The notes under the pieces are model-generated. The model worked only from the letters and a program-made list of their open reading frames with translations, was not told the origin of the DNA and did no database searches. This document shows positions 37,433 to 49,121 of a stretch of 64,000 nucleotides of DNA, in pieces. Every line of letters begins with the position of its first letter. The stretch's first letter is position 1. The stretch is from NCBI GenBank assembly GCA_015680685.1, contig MNCI01009412.1, forward strand, positions 61,541 through 125,540, read 5' to 3'. Origin of the DNA: Gnetum montanum. Lineage: Eukaryota > Streptophyta > Gnetopsida > Gnetales > Gnetaceae. Both the position numbers and the translations under genes were made by a program.

Positions 37433-38648
37433 TGTGGACATTTTGGTATGTCAAAACTTTAGGTAAAATGGAGATAATGCTTGTGTGGTTGTGTTTGTAG
37501 GACAATGTACTTGGATAACCAAGATGAGATAAAGCCTACATTGATGACAAGGAATGAACTGGTGTAGAGCTCAAAGGAAAAGGTCATCTACAAGGTCTCA
37601 AGCAAACATGTAATAATTCAAGAACATGGAAAAGGATGAAATAACTTATAAGCAAAGTTGTCATCATTGGAGCATGTGGAAATGCAACGTTATGAAAAAG
37701 GAACAAATAATTCATCATGCAAAGGAAGGTAAAGAAAGCTATCTCTAAGAAATAGTAGATTTCTTGGGTAGATGTGAAGGATGCATAGAAAAAAACATCT
37801 CTAAGAAATAGTAGCTTTCTTTCATTAGGTAAAGATGTCTTCATAGGATGCAGGCCAATTTCAGAAAGACATCTTTCTCTAGACAAAGATATTTTCAAAA
37901 AATGGAGATTTTAGAAAGATGTCTTTCACTAGATAAAGACATCTTTTCAAAATGAAGACCAGTTATAGAAAGATATCTCAAGCATGAAGAAGATGTCTTC
38001 CATGATCATTAGCTAGCTATTGCTCGAGTTCCAAGATGGATTTAGAAACATGGTGACTAAGACATCACTTTCATTTGGAAATATGCAAGCTTATGCATAA
38101 TCTTTTGTCAATCGTCGTAGTCATTGTTGCTCCTCATTGTATTATCATTTGGTCATTGTAAAGTGTGTTGTATCTCAAAGTGAAAAGATCAACAAATTAA
38201 GTTGCATTCATCCCTTGTAATTCTTGTTATCCCTTAGAGCGTACATGGTTGATGTGCTTCTTGTAAGAAGGCATCTTGCTTGAGGTTGTTAGGATCCTAT
38301 GGGATTGAGTGGTTGGTGTTGTAGCACAAAAAATTGGAGTAGAGCTCAAGATTGTAAAGGTTGTGAAATCCTGAAAACCACATTCTAAGCCTGAAAGAAC
38401 CTTATAGGTTTGAGTGGTTGGTGTAGCGTCATAACACTTTGGAGTAATGCTTAGAGATTGTACAGGGTGTGGTACCCTTCAAACCACATTTAAGAGCAAA
38501 AAAGGCTAGAAGCGTTCTTATGATCTACCATCCTAGTGTGGACTATTCAAGTTGGGAAATCATGTTAACTTTGGTATGTGTGCTTTGTTTAAAGAATTTA
38601 AATGTGGGGAACTTGTTCATCCCCCATTTCGAAGTTCAATTATCGACA
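37433..38648 (+). repeat. 3' LTR of C2
   Basis: Begins 'tgtggacattttggtatgtc' and ends 'attatcgaca' before ACACC. It is a direct repeat of 32874-34119, with the same decamer-rich zone at 37735-37995. Confidence 0.8.
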
Positions 38649-38653
38649 ACACC

Positions 38654-38971
38654 CAACACATAACTTGCACCTCTTAAACTTTGCACTTTATTTTAAATTT
38701 CAATAAAGTCATAGTTTATTGTATGTAGATTTAATTTCACATTTTGTTTGTATGTTGGCTTTTATCCTAGATCTACAATTTCATTTCTATTTCTCATCTT
38801 CTCTTTTTCTCATTCTTGTTGACACTTTTGTAAGTCCTTGGATGGTTGGCCAGATCATCCAAGGCACCTTGAATCCCATTTTTAGAGGCCCTTGAAATTC
38901 AAGGTTAAGACTGTTTCGATACTTGGAATTTTTGTTTTTTGTTCCATCAATTGAAATTTCTAGGTCCAAAA
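38654..38971 (+). repeat. 3' LTR of E3, right part
   Basis: Continues the E3 LTR from 'caacacataacttgcacctc' and aligns with 17375-17695. It ends before TTAAT (38972-38976). Confidence 0.8.
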
Positions 38972-38976
38972 TTAAT

Positions 38977-41048
38977 TTCTCATAATTCAAAATAACTTTA
39001 ATAGTTTTATTTCTTCTATTTGGTTTAGCACTAGTCAATCGTTTGAGAACGTCCTTAGCTTCTAACCTACTTAGATTTGATTCTATGATTTGAATTAGTT
39101 CTTTCAGTTAGTGTAGCTCTTGCAATAGAATAAGACTATTTTGAATCAAGCTGCTTTTTAGCTATTCTACCCATAATTCCTATAACTTTCATCATCACCA
39201 TGTCTAAGAACCCTTATTTATATGATGGTAGTACTTTATGTTTTCCCCTAGATAGGTCATTTAGCTCTTCATCTCTTCTTTCCATTTCCAAAAAAATAGT
39301 TTATTTCTCTTTGATTTCCATAATTTCTTCTTTGGTTTCTTGTACCCATTCTCTATTGCAATTTACTTCAGTAATTACATATTTTAATTCTTTTAGTGCC
39401 AAGTAAGAATAATCTCAAGATTTTTATTTCTTGGCCTATTCTAATTCTAAACTTACAATGGCTAATCTTTCCTCCATTTGAGCTATTTCTTCCTTATTTT
39501 CTAGTAATGATTTTTTGATAGTTATTATTTCTTTTAGCTATTTTCTTTTCTCTCTAGAGCTTTTCAATTCATCTCATAGCTTTGATGTCTTCTATTATTT
39601 TTACATAAGAAATTCCCCAAGGTTAGTTATCTAATTATCAATTATTTATCCCATATCCTTAATCAAATTACCTTGTCTCTAGCACATACTAATGAGACAT
39701 TATGACCTTTTGCTTCATATTTTTGGGATCATCCTCCTTGTACTAAAAGATGATATTGGCTTATAGTTTTGGCTACGTGAGTAGCTTCTAAATAAGGATG
39801 ATGCATGCTTCTTTCTCTTTTAGTTTTAAGGATTAAGATGCTTCTCTCATTAGGTATCTTGATGAGAAATTGAGGATAGCGATGGCTAAGGATGAGATTT
39901 CTTCTTTCTTCTATTGTTGTTGTTATTGTAGCTCCATTCATTTTTCTTCAAAAATTGCTACTTCTATAGCTATTTTAATTTCTATTATGATTCTAGCTAC
40001 TATTTTTGTAGCTCCTTTTTGACCCTTTCTTGCTCAACTCTTGTTGTTTTCATGACTTCGACTCTTGCATATTCAAATCCATTAGGGAGAAATATTTCAT
40101 CAAAAAGTACATTTTCTAGTTGTAATAGTCTTTAAGAAAAATATTTTTCTTCCATTTGAGCTAAGAATTCTTCTAAGAAGTCTCTTGCCAAAGGATGATC
40201 CTTGTCTTTCATTCATCTACACACTTTAATGACTGGGGCATTAGAAGCTATGGCTAATAGCATCATTGATAAGCTCTTCTTTATTTGTGTTGGAGCCTCA
40301 TCTTTGGCTTGATCTATCTTCTATTTAGTTACCCTAAGATAGGCTATATCAATATCATCTAGTTAATGGAACTTTTTAGTGTTGATAGTTGAGTATATTA
40401 TTTTCAGAGCTAGAGGAAAGTTGCATTGTTCCTTGTACCTTCTGGCCATTACTCTTAAATGATATGAATTTATAAATTCCAAAAATCTAGGTTTTAGAGG
40501 AAAAATTTCCTTATTTTTATAATCATACCATATAGGAATTTCCCACATTTGTCATCTAATCTCTATAACTACAAAATAAGGAGCCACAAGTCTTGGTAAC
40601 TTGAAGTCCTTTCCTTCAATACCTTCTATGAGAATTTAAGTGCAAAAAGCATGAAAAAGGATAGCTTCATGATATTTTCACTTTTTTTTTTAATAATTTC
40701 CTAGTTGAGTGTTGGTGAAAAGGCTCCTAAAATTAACTTAATAAAATGAATATAAATTTAATTTAGCAAGAATTCTAAATCCCATGCCTCAAAGAAGCTC
40801 CTCTAGTAGACAACTAGGAAGAATTCATAACAAAGGGTTTCTAGACAAGCTCTTCTTTGCAATGCATAGTCAACAAAAATTAGGATCAATCCTTTAGGTT
40901 CTCAAAATTCAATAGATAAATAATCTAACAAAAATGAGTTAAGACTCAATTAAACCCCTTGCTCATGAATTTTCAAAAGGCTTTGTGGTAAAGGATCATT
41001 CATATAATGAATGGGAAGGAAATGCTCCTTATTTTCTAAAGATATTCC
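38977..41048 (-). pseudogene. Unrecognised decayed minus-strand coding region
   Basis: From about 40960 to 39000 the minus strand reads as protein over long stretches in which isolated stops are each one transition from Gln or Arg. Examples are FVDYALQRRACLETLCYEFF (near 40850), the frame 40548-40363 (MWEIPIWYDYKNKEIFPLKP ...), and, in the same frame after a stop, LDDIDIAYLRVTK and KSLSMMLLAIASNAPVIKV, then ARDFLEEFLAQMEEKYFS. Nearer 39500-39200 the translation is Glu/Lys-rich and looks coiled-coil. The frame changes near 39900. I know no family that matches. No ATG, intron ends or LTR could be fixed. E3 inserted downstream of it and C3 cuts it on the other side. Confidence 0.45.
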
Positions 41049-41341
41049 TGTTGATCTTTTGGTATGTACAAACCTTGAAAAGTGGAGTATTTGTTAGTGT
41101 GCTTGTAAGATCTTGTAGGCCTAAGAAAGATGTAGAAAGAATATTAAAGAGACCAAGATAAGAGCATAAATTAACAAACTAGGATACTAAAGTCCAATAA
41201 GAAATTGCAAGGATTTTGAAGAAATCACAAGAATATAAGATGTCTAAATTTCAAAGAAGACATCATGGAGACTACCAATATGTGTCATTCTATTATAAGA
41301 TATCTCTATTGAGACATCTTTATAAGTTCTATATCCTTAAG
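41049..41341 (+). repeat. 5' LTR of C3 (short)
   Basis: Begins TGTTGATCTTTTGGTATGTA like the C1 and C2 LTRs and contains AAGATGTC and AGACATCTTT motifs. It is only 293 bp long, against about 1250 in C1 and C2. Either a large internal deletion or a short-LTR subfamily. Confidence 0.6.
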
Positions 41342-41361
41342 TAATATCAGAGAAAGGTACT
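41342..41361 (+). other. Primer binding site of C3 (initiator-Met type)
   Basis: TAATATCAGAGAAAGGTACT follows the LTR. Compare TGGTATCAGAGC. Confidence 0.55.
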
Positions 41362-41394
41362 CCTAGATTGAGAGCAACAACTACGAAGAAAACT

Positions 41395-42669
41395 ATGGAG
41401 GGAACATCTCATAACAAGTGACTAATGTTCAATAGGATTGATTTTACATACTAAAAAGAATGAATGAAAATATTATTAAATTAATGGAACTTAATGTATG
41501 GAAGTCCATCATGGAAGGATACACTTATCCCATTGATAGTTCTATAGGCACTACACTATCAAGAGGTAAGTGATCTAACAATGAAAAAACTAAGATTATG
41601 TTTGATTCAAAGGTTAGGAACTATCTCTAAAGTGCTCTTAGCAAGCCTTAATTTAATAGAATAGCTATATGTAAAACTATTAAAGAAATTTAGGAAGTTT
41701 TTAAGGCCATTTGTGGGGGAACCTTAGTGGTAATATAATCTAAACTCCTAGTCTTACAATCTAAATATGATAAGTTGAAAATGAAAGAATGTGAATGAAT
41801 CAAATATTATTTTTCTAGGTATAATGATCTTGTAGCAGGAACTTGACATATAAGAAAAGAGTTTCCTAAGAGTCAAATCACCATTAAAATGATTATAATT
41901 CTTCTCCCTAAATTTAAATCCAAAATCACTTCTATGGAAGAAATTAGCAATTTTACGATACTTAAATTTGAAGATTCACAAAGTTCACTTGTATCATATA
42001 AAATGAATCTCATTACTAAAGGTGCTATCAAGGATAAATCCAGTTATCTTAAGAGATCTTTGAAAGAAATGAAAATATTTTATTGTGATGCAAATAATGA
42101 TGATGAACTAGATCTTCTAACATGAGGAGTAAAAAGGCTTTTAGCAAGGAAAGGAAGTTGTTACAATCAATCATATAGTAAAGGTAAAACAAAAGATAAG
42201 CAACATAGAAATTATAATCTTTATATTTCTTCTATACAATATTGAATATATGATGGAAGAGGTCATGTGGCCTTTGAATGCCCTAGTGCTAGGATGTTAC
42301 TAAAGAAGGAATCAACTCAAGAAGATAAAAAGACCAAAAATCACTACATCACTTGGGATGATGAGTATAATGAAGAAGAAACTAATGATTCATAAGAAAA
42401 ATCTCATCTCATTTGCATGGTTCTTGGATGTAAATATTCCATGTAGGATTTCATAGAATTTGAACATAAATTTGAGGAAAGATATATCATGTTGTGTGAT
42501 GAAATTATTTCTTTTCAAAATTTGTTTATCAAAATGAAAAGAACTTGACGTGGCAAGGAATATAAAATAACTAAACTCTATGCTTCTCTCTAAAAAGGAA
42601 AAACTTAGATATAAATGTTAAGGTTCAAAAGCTAAACTAGTCTTATAAGAAAATAAGCAAAGATATAGT
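41395..42669 (+). pseudogene. Gag (UBN2/DUF4219-like) of C3, 5' part
   Basis: The ATG at 41395 gives MEGTSHNK, then a stop, then NRIDFTY. The frame 41889-42125 carries the middle of the UBN2 domain (LLPKFKSKITSMEEISNFTI ... LKRSLKEMK). A decayed zinc knuckle reads YDGRGHVAFECPSA at about 42250-42290, with His and the last Cys kept. A coiled-coil-like RYIMLCDEIISFQNLF follows near 42480. The gene is cut at 42669 by E2 and continues at 63310. Like C1 and C2 it lacks pol. Confidence 0.7.
42548..42669 (+). repeat. Long target duplication around E2, left copy
   Basis: 122 bases from 'acgtggcaagg' to 'gatatagt' are repeated at 63310-63438 (129 bases), almost base for base, with one 6-7-base length difference. 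The left copy abuts the TG of the E2 5' LTR. The right copy abuts the trimmed 3' LTR and runs on into C3. Confidence 0.85.
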
Positions 42670-43107
42670 TGAAACACCATAAAATTTTAGGACCCTGATG
42701 CTTCAGCAGAGCCTTAGAATTTGGGCAAGAATTTCCACAAGTGTAGCATCACAGTGGGCCATCAGAATAGTGTAGGCACTAAGGATAGACTATACAGTCT
42801 GGCAAGTTTTCTATCTCTAGGACTGACAAGCCTGCTAGACTCTCTAGCTTGCCCAACTGGACAATTGGCCCGACTGAAAATCTACCCAAGGACCATGCTA
42901 AGAGTTGTTAAAAGTGTTCAGGATGAGCTAAACAGTTTGGCAAGTTTTCTAACAAAGAAATCTGTTACGCTACGCTATGTTGTGTAGTGTAGCAAGCCTT
43001 GAAGAGACCAATTAAGCATCCAAGATGCAAGATGATATCAAGTCAGTCTTCCAAAGCATTTGTACATGTTGCAATAGTCAAGAAAGTTTGCTCCACCAAC
43101 ACAGGGT

Positions 43108-43147
43108 GCTACACTATGCTACGCCATGTAGCGTAGCACAGTGTAGA
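43108..43147 (+). repeat. Inverted repeat in E2 LTR (best of four)
   Basis: The left arm CTACACTATGCTACGC and right arm GCGTAGCACAGTGTAG pair at 15 of 16 positions around a 6-base loop. Similar but less perfect inverted repeats lie at 42965-42995, 43313-43355 and 43504-43546, and at equivalent places in the 3' LTR (61698-61729, 61840-61881, 62046-62090, 62237-62271). Confidence 0.8.
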
Positions 43148-43975
43148 AGGGACAAGGCACACAAAAGCCCCCTTTCCAAGTGACTCCAACAAGAGGATTG
43201 CACTTGGTAATGCTTTGACCTCAAAAATTGGCTGTCCCACTTAGCCCTTAGGCCTCAAGCAAGGTTTCTTGGTAAAAAATGGTAGATTAAACAAGGATGC
43301 ATGACACACTGGCTGCTACACTGTGCTATACTACATAGCATAGCACAACATAGCAATGATGCAAAAACAACAGAATGCCCCAAGGATGAACTTAGCAAGT
43401 CCAAAGGCTTTCCAATGTGAAGGACAAAAGTTGCTATTGTTTGCTTGACTAAGCCTCAGAAAAATGCTCTTGGTTTCTATCCAAGACCTCTATCAAAATT
43501 AGTGGCTATGCTATGCCATGCTACATAGCGTAGCATAGTGTAGCGAGTACTTACTTACACTACACCAACAAGCGGAATAGTGTAAGTAGTGAAGCACTTG
43601 CATGGAGGCATCAAAACACCTTCGGTTAGCTCCAAAACCTGTTGGAAATGATCATTCTCACCCTAACACCTCTTTGGAAAATAAAATTAGCAATTTTGCT
43701 TCATTTTTCATACCCTTGGTCAATCCCCAAAATTGTCCCTATGCTTGACCTTGCTTGCAAGAGTAGGGAAGATGTAGTCTTGGAGCGTAGGCTCCATTTT
43801 GTTTTCATTGTTGGCATGCTTTCTAGATTTTGGCACCTGCATAGTTAGCAGTATGGTCGCAGCGTAACAAGGTTCACATCCATCATTGCACACTTACATA
43901 GTACAACCATGTTTGTACCTTGTGGGATCCTGGACATGTGGCATCCCGATTACATTTTTCTCCTGCTCTTGGCCC

Positions 43976-43983
43976 TATAAATA
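43976..43983 (+). promoter_or_regulatory. TATA box of E2 5' LTR
   Basis: TATAAATA after 'cttggccc'. Repeated in the 3' LTR at 62700-62707. Confidence 0.6.
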
Positions 43984-44589
43984 CGTTGATGAGAAATGCT
44001 CAAAGGGTTGGCTTTTTGCATGGTTGGCTTTCGGAGAGCATAGTTGGCATTTTTGAGTACTCTGTTTGGCTTTGAGTTTTATGGTTGGCTCTAGTCATCC
44101 CTTTGTGAGCTTAGCATTTTGGCATCTTTATGAGCAAAGTGGCAAGTAGAAGAATCCTGAATAGCAAGCTACTGACTATAGTTTAGAGATTTGTGATCAT
44201 ACTGCTCTGTGTAAGCTATGTCTCTTTAGTGTTGCATGTTCAGTTGTACACCTTCCAACAGAACAAAGGATCAAACCCACAACCTTGGGGTGGTTCACTT
44301 TCTTACCCAAGTCTATTTTGCTATTTGTTTACTATCATTGTGTTTTGCACTATTTTCATCATTTTACATTTATTGATCATTGATTTACTTTGCATACATC
44401 ATTTCCAAAATGAATGTTTACAAAAGGTTAAGATACACCGATTAAGTACCTGTCTAATCAACTAGACCATTCAGGGCACCCCGTTTTCGTTTCTCTCCAA
44501 CATGGCCGTCGCACGGATCCAGGGTTAAACTGTTTGCTCGGAAACCTCTCAGTGTTCCAGCCACCGACATTTTCAGTCACAACAATTTT

Positions 44590-44607
44590 TGGCACTAGAA
44601 GGAGGGC
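44590..44607 (+). other. Primer binding site of E2 (tRNA-Asn type)
   Basis: TGGCACTAGAAGGAGGGCC differs from the ideal TGGCGCTAGAAGGAGGG at one base, a CpG-to-CpA change. Confidence 0.7.
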
Positions 44608-44825
44608 CTTTTTGGTGCCCTTTCTACATCTTTCAGGTAGTCTTGCATGCTATTTGTACCTGGTCACCTACTAGCATAGATGTGACACCCTTGCAGTTGT
44701 CTACGCATTGTGTGGTATAGACTGGTTGCAACGATGGTTCCTTTGGAACCTGGCAGGACAAAAAGCCTTTGATCACTTATTGATCTCTATGTTTCTCATT
44801 TGCGATTTCCTTTTGATCACTCAAA

Positions 44826-47640
44826 ATGATTCCCACAACCACTATCATTTCCACCTCCAACCTTGAGGCTCCTTTCTTGGCTCAAAACACCATAGGTGTT
44901 GAGTGACCACCTAGCTCACTGCTGGTGCCACATCAGTCTCTTAGGATTTGACATCTATCACATGAGTTCCTGGCGCAAGATGCAGAGCGTTATGACTACC
45001 TCTACGCAAAGGTCTAGGAAAATTTGTTCCTAGATCACCAGGAACTCGAGGACAAACACAACTTTGAGTTCCTTCATTGAAATGGGATGGAATTTATCCC
45101 TACCCCTGATGTTACCATCCACTTGATAGAAATGTATCAGTGGATCTTAGACCAGTTGATGCTAGTCAGTAAGTCTAGGGAATGAGATATGATGTCCCAT
45201 TATGATGAGGTGTTCTAGGACAGATAGGAAGACCTAGACTCCCATTTCGAGGATGGTTGCTAGAACTACCCTATGATTATTCCTCCCACCACAGTCTTCC
45301 GATTGAACCTGCTCTTTGCTTTTGCCCCCTTCATGGTTGCCACAACCTTGTCACAATCTACACCCTTTTCAGTTATGGCAAGTCATTCTATACCTCCTAT
45401 GTATCAATAAGGGGGCCCTTCAACTTCATCCTTAGTCACCCTACCTTCTTAGTCTACTCTAGTAGCGTACCCAATGTTAGTCACAGCTACACTGCCATAT
45501 GTCCATACTCTGCCTACATCTCAGTCGCATGCAAACTTCACCTCTGCTCCCTCATCTACACCTGTTCCACCACCAGTAGCCAACCTAGTCTCAATGACGT
45601 GGTGGACCCCAACCCTTTACTTACCTATGAACCAACCTTCTCAAGTATCATACTACGTGCAACCCCAAGCCCACTAGCTTTCACCATGTAGTACAACCCA
45701 GTGTAGGGCTATGGGCCACCCCACCAAGTGGGCAGCCTATCAACCCCACATTCCCACCAACATCCGCCGCATCAACGACACAACCCACCAGGTGGTGGAC
45801 AACCCAAGTAGCATCATTCATAGGAGCAGCACCAACAACACTCCCCATGGGCTAGGCCACTACCTCTAGATTGCAACCCCCATCAGCATACATAATGGCT
45901 ACTCAAGCAGCCCCACAACCATTTCCATCATCATAGGGTTTGGACCAAGCATTCCAACTTATCCAGAGCCTCACTAAAGAGATTAAATGTCTCAAAGTTG
46001 CTAGTTCCAACATGGTGTAGGCCATGGATTTCTACCATGATGACCCCATTAGCCTGGTCGTTCCCATGCGCACATTACCCCCTGGGATGCCACTCCTCCA
46101 ATTCACAAAATACAATGGGGAGGGTGATCCCAATGCACATTTAGTTAAGTTTAGATCTGATTCTTTACTATTGTAATAGTGGTTGCACACTATCATCCAC
46201 GTCTTTGCCATATCTTTGATAGGCAAAGCTCTAGACTGGTACCGCGTGCTTCCATGCACCTCCATCTCAACTTTGGAGGAGCTGCTTACTTAGTTCATGA
46301 CCCATTTCAAGTATAACTTGAAACTAGAGGTCACATTGGATTAGTTGATGAGCATCAAGTAAGAACTGCTGGAATCTGTAGAAACATTCATACAGCGGTG
46401 GAGCACCACCTTGAATGAGATCTATGAGCCTATCGCAGAGGCCTGTTTGTTGGCCATCTTCAAGGGGGTAGTAAATGACTTTATCAAGTCAAAACTATAC
46501 TACTTAGCCCCACACTTCCTCAGTCAAGATTTCACTTAGACGAAGAGCATCTAGGACATGGTTGAATCTAGTAAAGACTCATTCTATGTTGCATATAAAA
46601 AAATATATATCTTAAAAAAGACAAGGAAAAGGGTAAGGCCACAATAGCCATGGTGGCTATTGTGGAAAATGAGGCCAAGCCCAACAATAGCAACAATAAA
46701 AAGGTGGCCTCAGCAACAACAGCTAGCTCTAGTAACACCAGCCAGCCCTCAATGTTAGGACTAGAGGCATCAACCCAACCTAAACCTAACTTCAAGTGTA
46801 AAGATCATTCCAAATACACTCCTTTACCCATCAAGCCTTCAAAACTCCTGAAGCAATTGTTGGGGGCTAGGTATATTCAACATAAGTGGATGTTGGAGGA
46901 GGTGATCAAATGGCATCAACGGTATTGCAAACTTCTTAGGAACCTCTCCTTGACCACACCCAATGAGCTACCAGTTCCTAAGAACTTTAGGCTGGAGCGG
47001 TTTTATGACTACCATCAACTTTGTGATCATGACACACTCTACTGTCTAGCATTGAAGGATGACATCCAATAGCTGATTGATCGGGGGAAGTTGGTTCTGG
47101 ATGAAAGCAACCCTATCCATCCCAAAAATCAATCTATGCATATTTACAAGGACCCCCTCAATGCCAACAACGTGGGGTATATCATCAACACAATTGGCAT
47201 TGACAGTAACCTAGAACCACCATAGCAACCGTTCGTGGTGCGTGTGCCTCAATGTAGTCTAGCGACACCAATAGTAGCAAAAGGACACTGCAACAACCAT
47301 TCGTCCTCAAGTTTCCCTCCCAGACATCTACCCTTGCACCCTTCGTACTCAAAAATGCACCATCACCCATGCCAACACCATAGGCACCATTTGTCATTAG
47401 GGGGCCAAAACACTCAACTGCCACTACCACATAGAGCCAATCCAAAATAGCCTTGCAGCCTTCCCATTCAAAGAAATAGGAAGAGCATCTGATGGACAAG
47501 ACGACCAAGGAACATACTGCCTTAGGTCCCCCCAAGCCTACCTCCTTTTCCTCGATGCCCATGCCCCCCTCATCATCAACAGTTGATGTCGCCACATGTA
47601 CACAATTGCCACCACCCCATCCAAGAAGGTCTAGCCCCCA
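44826..47640 (+). pseudogene. gag: Decayed gag polyprotein region of E2
   Basis: An ATG at 44826 starts MIPTTTIISTSNLEAPFLAQ; a stop follows after the next few residues. The gag core is at about 46095-46560: FTKYNGEGDPNAHLVKF, KALDWYRVLPCTSISTLEEL. Frame 46650-47072 gives a Ser/Asn-rich linker, then FKCKDHSKYTPLPIKPSKLL, then the zinc-knuckle-like FYDYHQLCDHDTLYCLALKD. Compare the usual CxxHxxxGHxTxxCxxL; the first Cys is Tyr or Phe here. A PFVVRVP motif follows at about 47230. The region would encode the capsid/nucleocapsid. Stops and shifts are spread throughout. Confidence 0.75.
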
Positions 47641-48029
47641 ACCTGAAACTACCCCTCCTTGAGAGATTCATCTCCTAGGAAAAATGGAGGATGAGAAGGG
47701 AAAAAAACAACAAGAAAGTAGATAGGACCTTCTAAATGCCCTTACCTAGGTCAAACAGGCTCTAAAATAAAAGAATACAACCATGAGCCTGTATGACCTG
47801 GTAATGACCTCCACTACACACCGCAAGGCCTTGGTTTGCATGTTAATGTCCATACCAATTGACAAAAACATGTCAGAAAAGGAGAAATAAATCCATGCTA
47901 TCATGCTTCCTTCTACATCTGAGGAATTGTAGCCATCTCAGTTGATGTTCCATGAAAAATCCATTAAGGATGACCCTGAAAAGGGTTGGGCAATAACATC
48001 ACCCCTATTCATCACAATTCAGGTTAGTT

Positions 48030-48400
48030 GACACAAGATCCGAAGAGTACACATTGATGATGGGGTTGCTATAAATGTCATCCCATTCCCCATAGTGGAC
48101 AAACTGGGTTTGGTTGATCAAATCAAACACACAACAACTTCATGCATAAAGTCATTCAATAGAGCACGGGTAGTGGTAAAGGGGACTGTCCACATCAACT
48201 TTGTGGCAGGGGACTAGTTCTCCACAAGCACAACATTCATCATGGTAGAAGAGATGCTTGGGTTTAACCTGATCTTGGGGAGGTCATGGTTAACCTAACT
48301 GAGGGCTGTCTCTTCACTCATACATCAAGAGATCCACCTACCTTACGTGGGTAGGGAGGTGGTGATCTATGATGATGAAGTAGCCACCTAAGAAATAAAC
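48030..48400 (+). pseudogene. Aspartic protease of E2, decayed
   Basis: At about 48044 the frame reads RVHIDDGVAINVIP (Asp-Asp-Gly active-site region), then VDKLGLVDQIKHTT. Near 48250 it has EEMLGFNLILGRSWLT, the closing ILGR block. One stop replaces a Gln/Trp codon in the middle (VAGD-stop-FSTS). The frame continues through 48410-48628 to a stop near 48628. This leads into the spacer rather than directly into RT, as in Ogre-type elements. Confidence 0.75.
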
Positions 48401-48639
48401 AATGTCAACATGGAGCAGGGTTCAAAAGTAATAATCTTTGAAAATGAAGCACCTATCTTGACTAAGGCTACTTGTTTGGCTAATGAGTTGGTCCAAAATG
48501 CCAGCTTAAAAAATGAAACTACATGGCCCGAGTTGCCTTTTCAAACAATGGATGATGACATAAAGGAGTACCATACCAAGGCCCCTCAATCGTACACATC
48601 ACTAAGCCCACGATGCATCAGGAAGTAGCTACGAGAATG

Positions 48640-49121
48640 ATCATTGCTAGCGCCAACGTAACTACTTCACTGCTTTCCTATGATCACCACTTGCATTAAT
48701 GATACGTACATTCTTCACATTGTTTTCTTTGTATTTGTTGTTTACACTAGCATCCACCTCATTGTTTACATTTTTCATATTATTTCCACTATTTGCATCA
48801 CATCACAGCCCACTAAGGCCTAAAACTATCAAAATTTTTCTTTATCATCATGCGATGACCCAAAATGGCCTAAAACTAGCGATGGCCCGGAATGACCTTA
48901 AACTATCATTGTGGCCAGCCAAGGCCTAAAACTGGACATTTAAAAATAATAGAGAAATCCTTTATCATTTAAAAAAAAGACAAAGAATAAAAATAAATAC
49001 AATACACTAGCTAAAATGAAATAAGTCTCTTCACATTCCATTCGTCATTCAAAGTATCAATCAATAATGTTTACATAATTTTTGTAAATTTAAAGAGAAG
49101 AATAAAATTCCCTGCTGCTAC
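48640..49121 (+). other. Start of the E2 protease-RT spacer
   Basis: T-rich, with five degenerate repeats of the 'aatggcctaaaactagc' type at 48810-48935. No open frame of note. The stop codon of the antisense gene relic lies at its right edge. Confidence 0.5.

Larger units (their letters stand above)
32874..38648 (+). mobile_element. C2: complete gag-only LTR element in the E3 3' LTR
   Basis: Two direct LTRs (32874-34119 and 37433-38648) flank an initiator-Met-type primer site (34121-34138), a UBN2/DUF4219-like gag (34174-35760), a non-coding tail and a polypurine tract 'aaaaaagaggagat' (37417-37432). ACACC flanks it on both sides (32869-32873 and 38649-38653). The E3 LTR reads through when C2 is ignored. 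There is no RT, RNase H or integrase. This plan fits what is known as gag-only terminal-repeat elements, which depend on other elements for replication. Confidence 0.85.
16328..38971 (+). mobile_element. E3: Tat/Ogre-like element with two nested gag-only elements
   Basis: The 5' LTR (16328-17695) and the interrupted 3' LTR (31715-32873 plus 38654-38971) flank a primer site, decayed gag and protease, repeats, an intron-like 3' zone and a polypurine tract. TTAAT duplications border it on both sides, so it is a complete insertion. Its own length without the nested elements C1 and C2 is about 12 kb. No RT, RNase H or integrase is visible in the 21.8-23.4 and 28.2-31.7 kb parts, so it is non-autonomous like E1. 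Confidence 0.85.
42670..44584 (+). repeat. 5' LTR of E2
   Basis: Begins TGAAACACCATAAAATTTTA. It carries four spaced inverted repeats (about 42965, 43108, 43313 and 43504), the TATA box TATAAATA (43976-43983) and then repeated 'gttggcttt' units (44010-44100). It ends at 'cacaaca' before the primer site. About 1915 bp. Confidence 0.85.
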
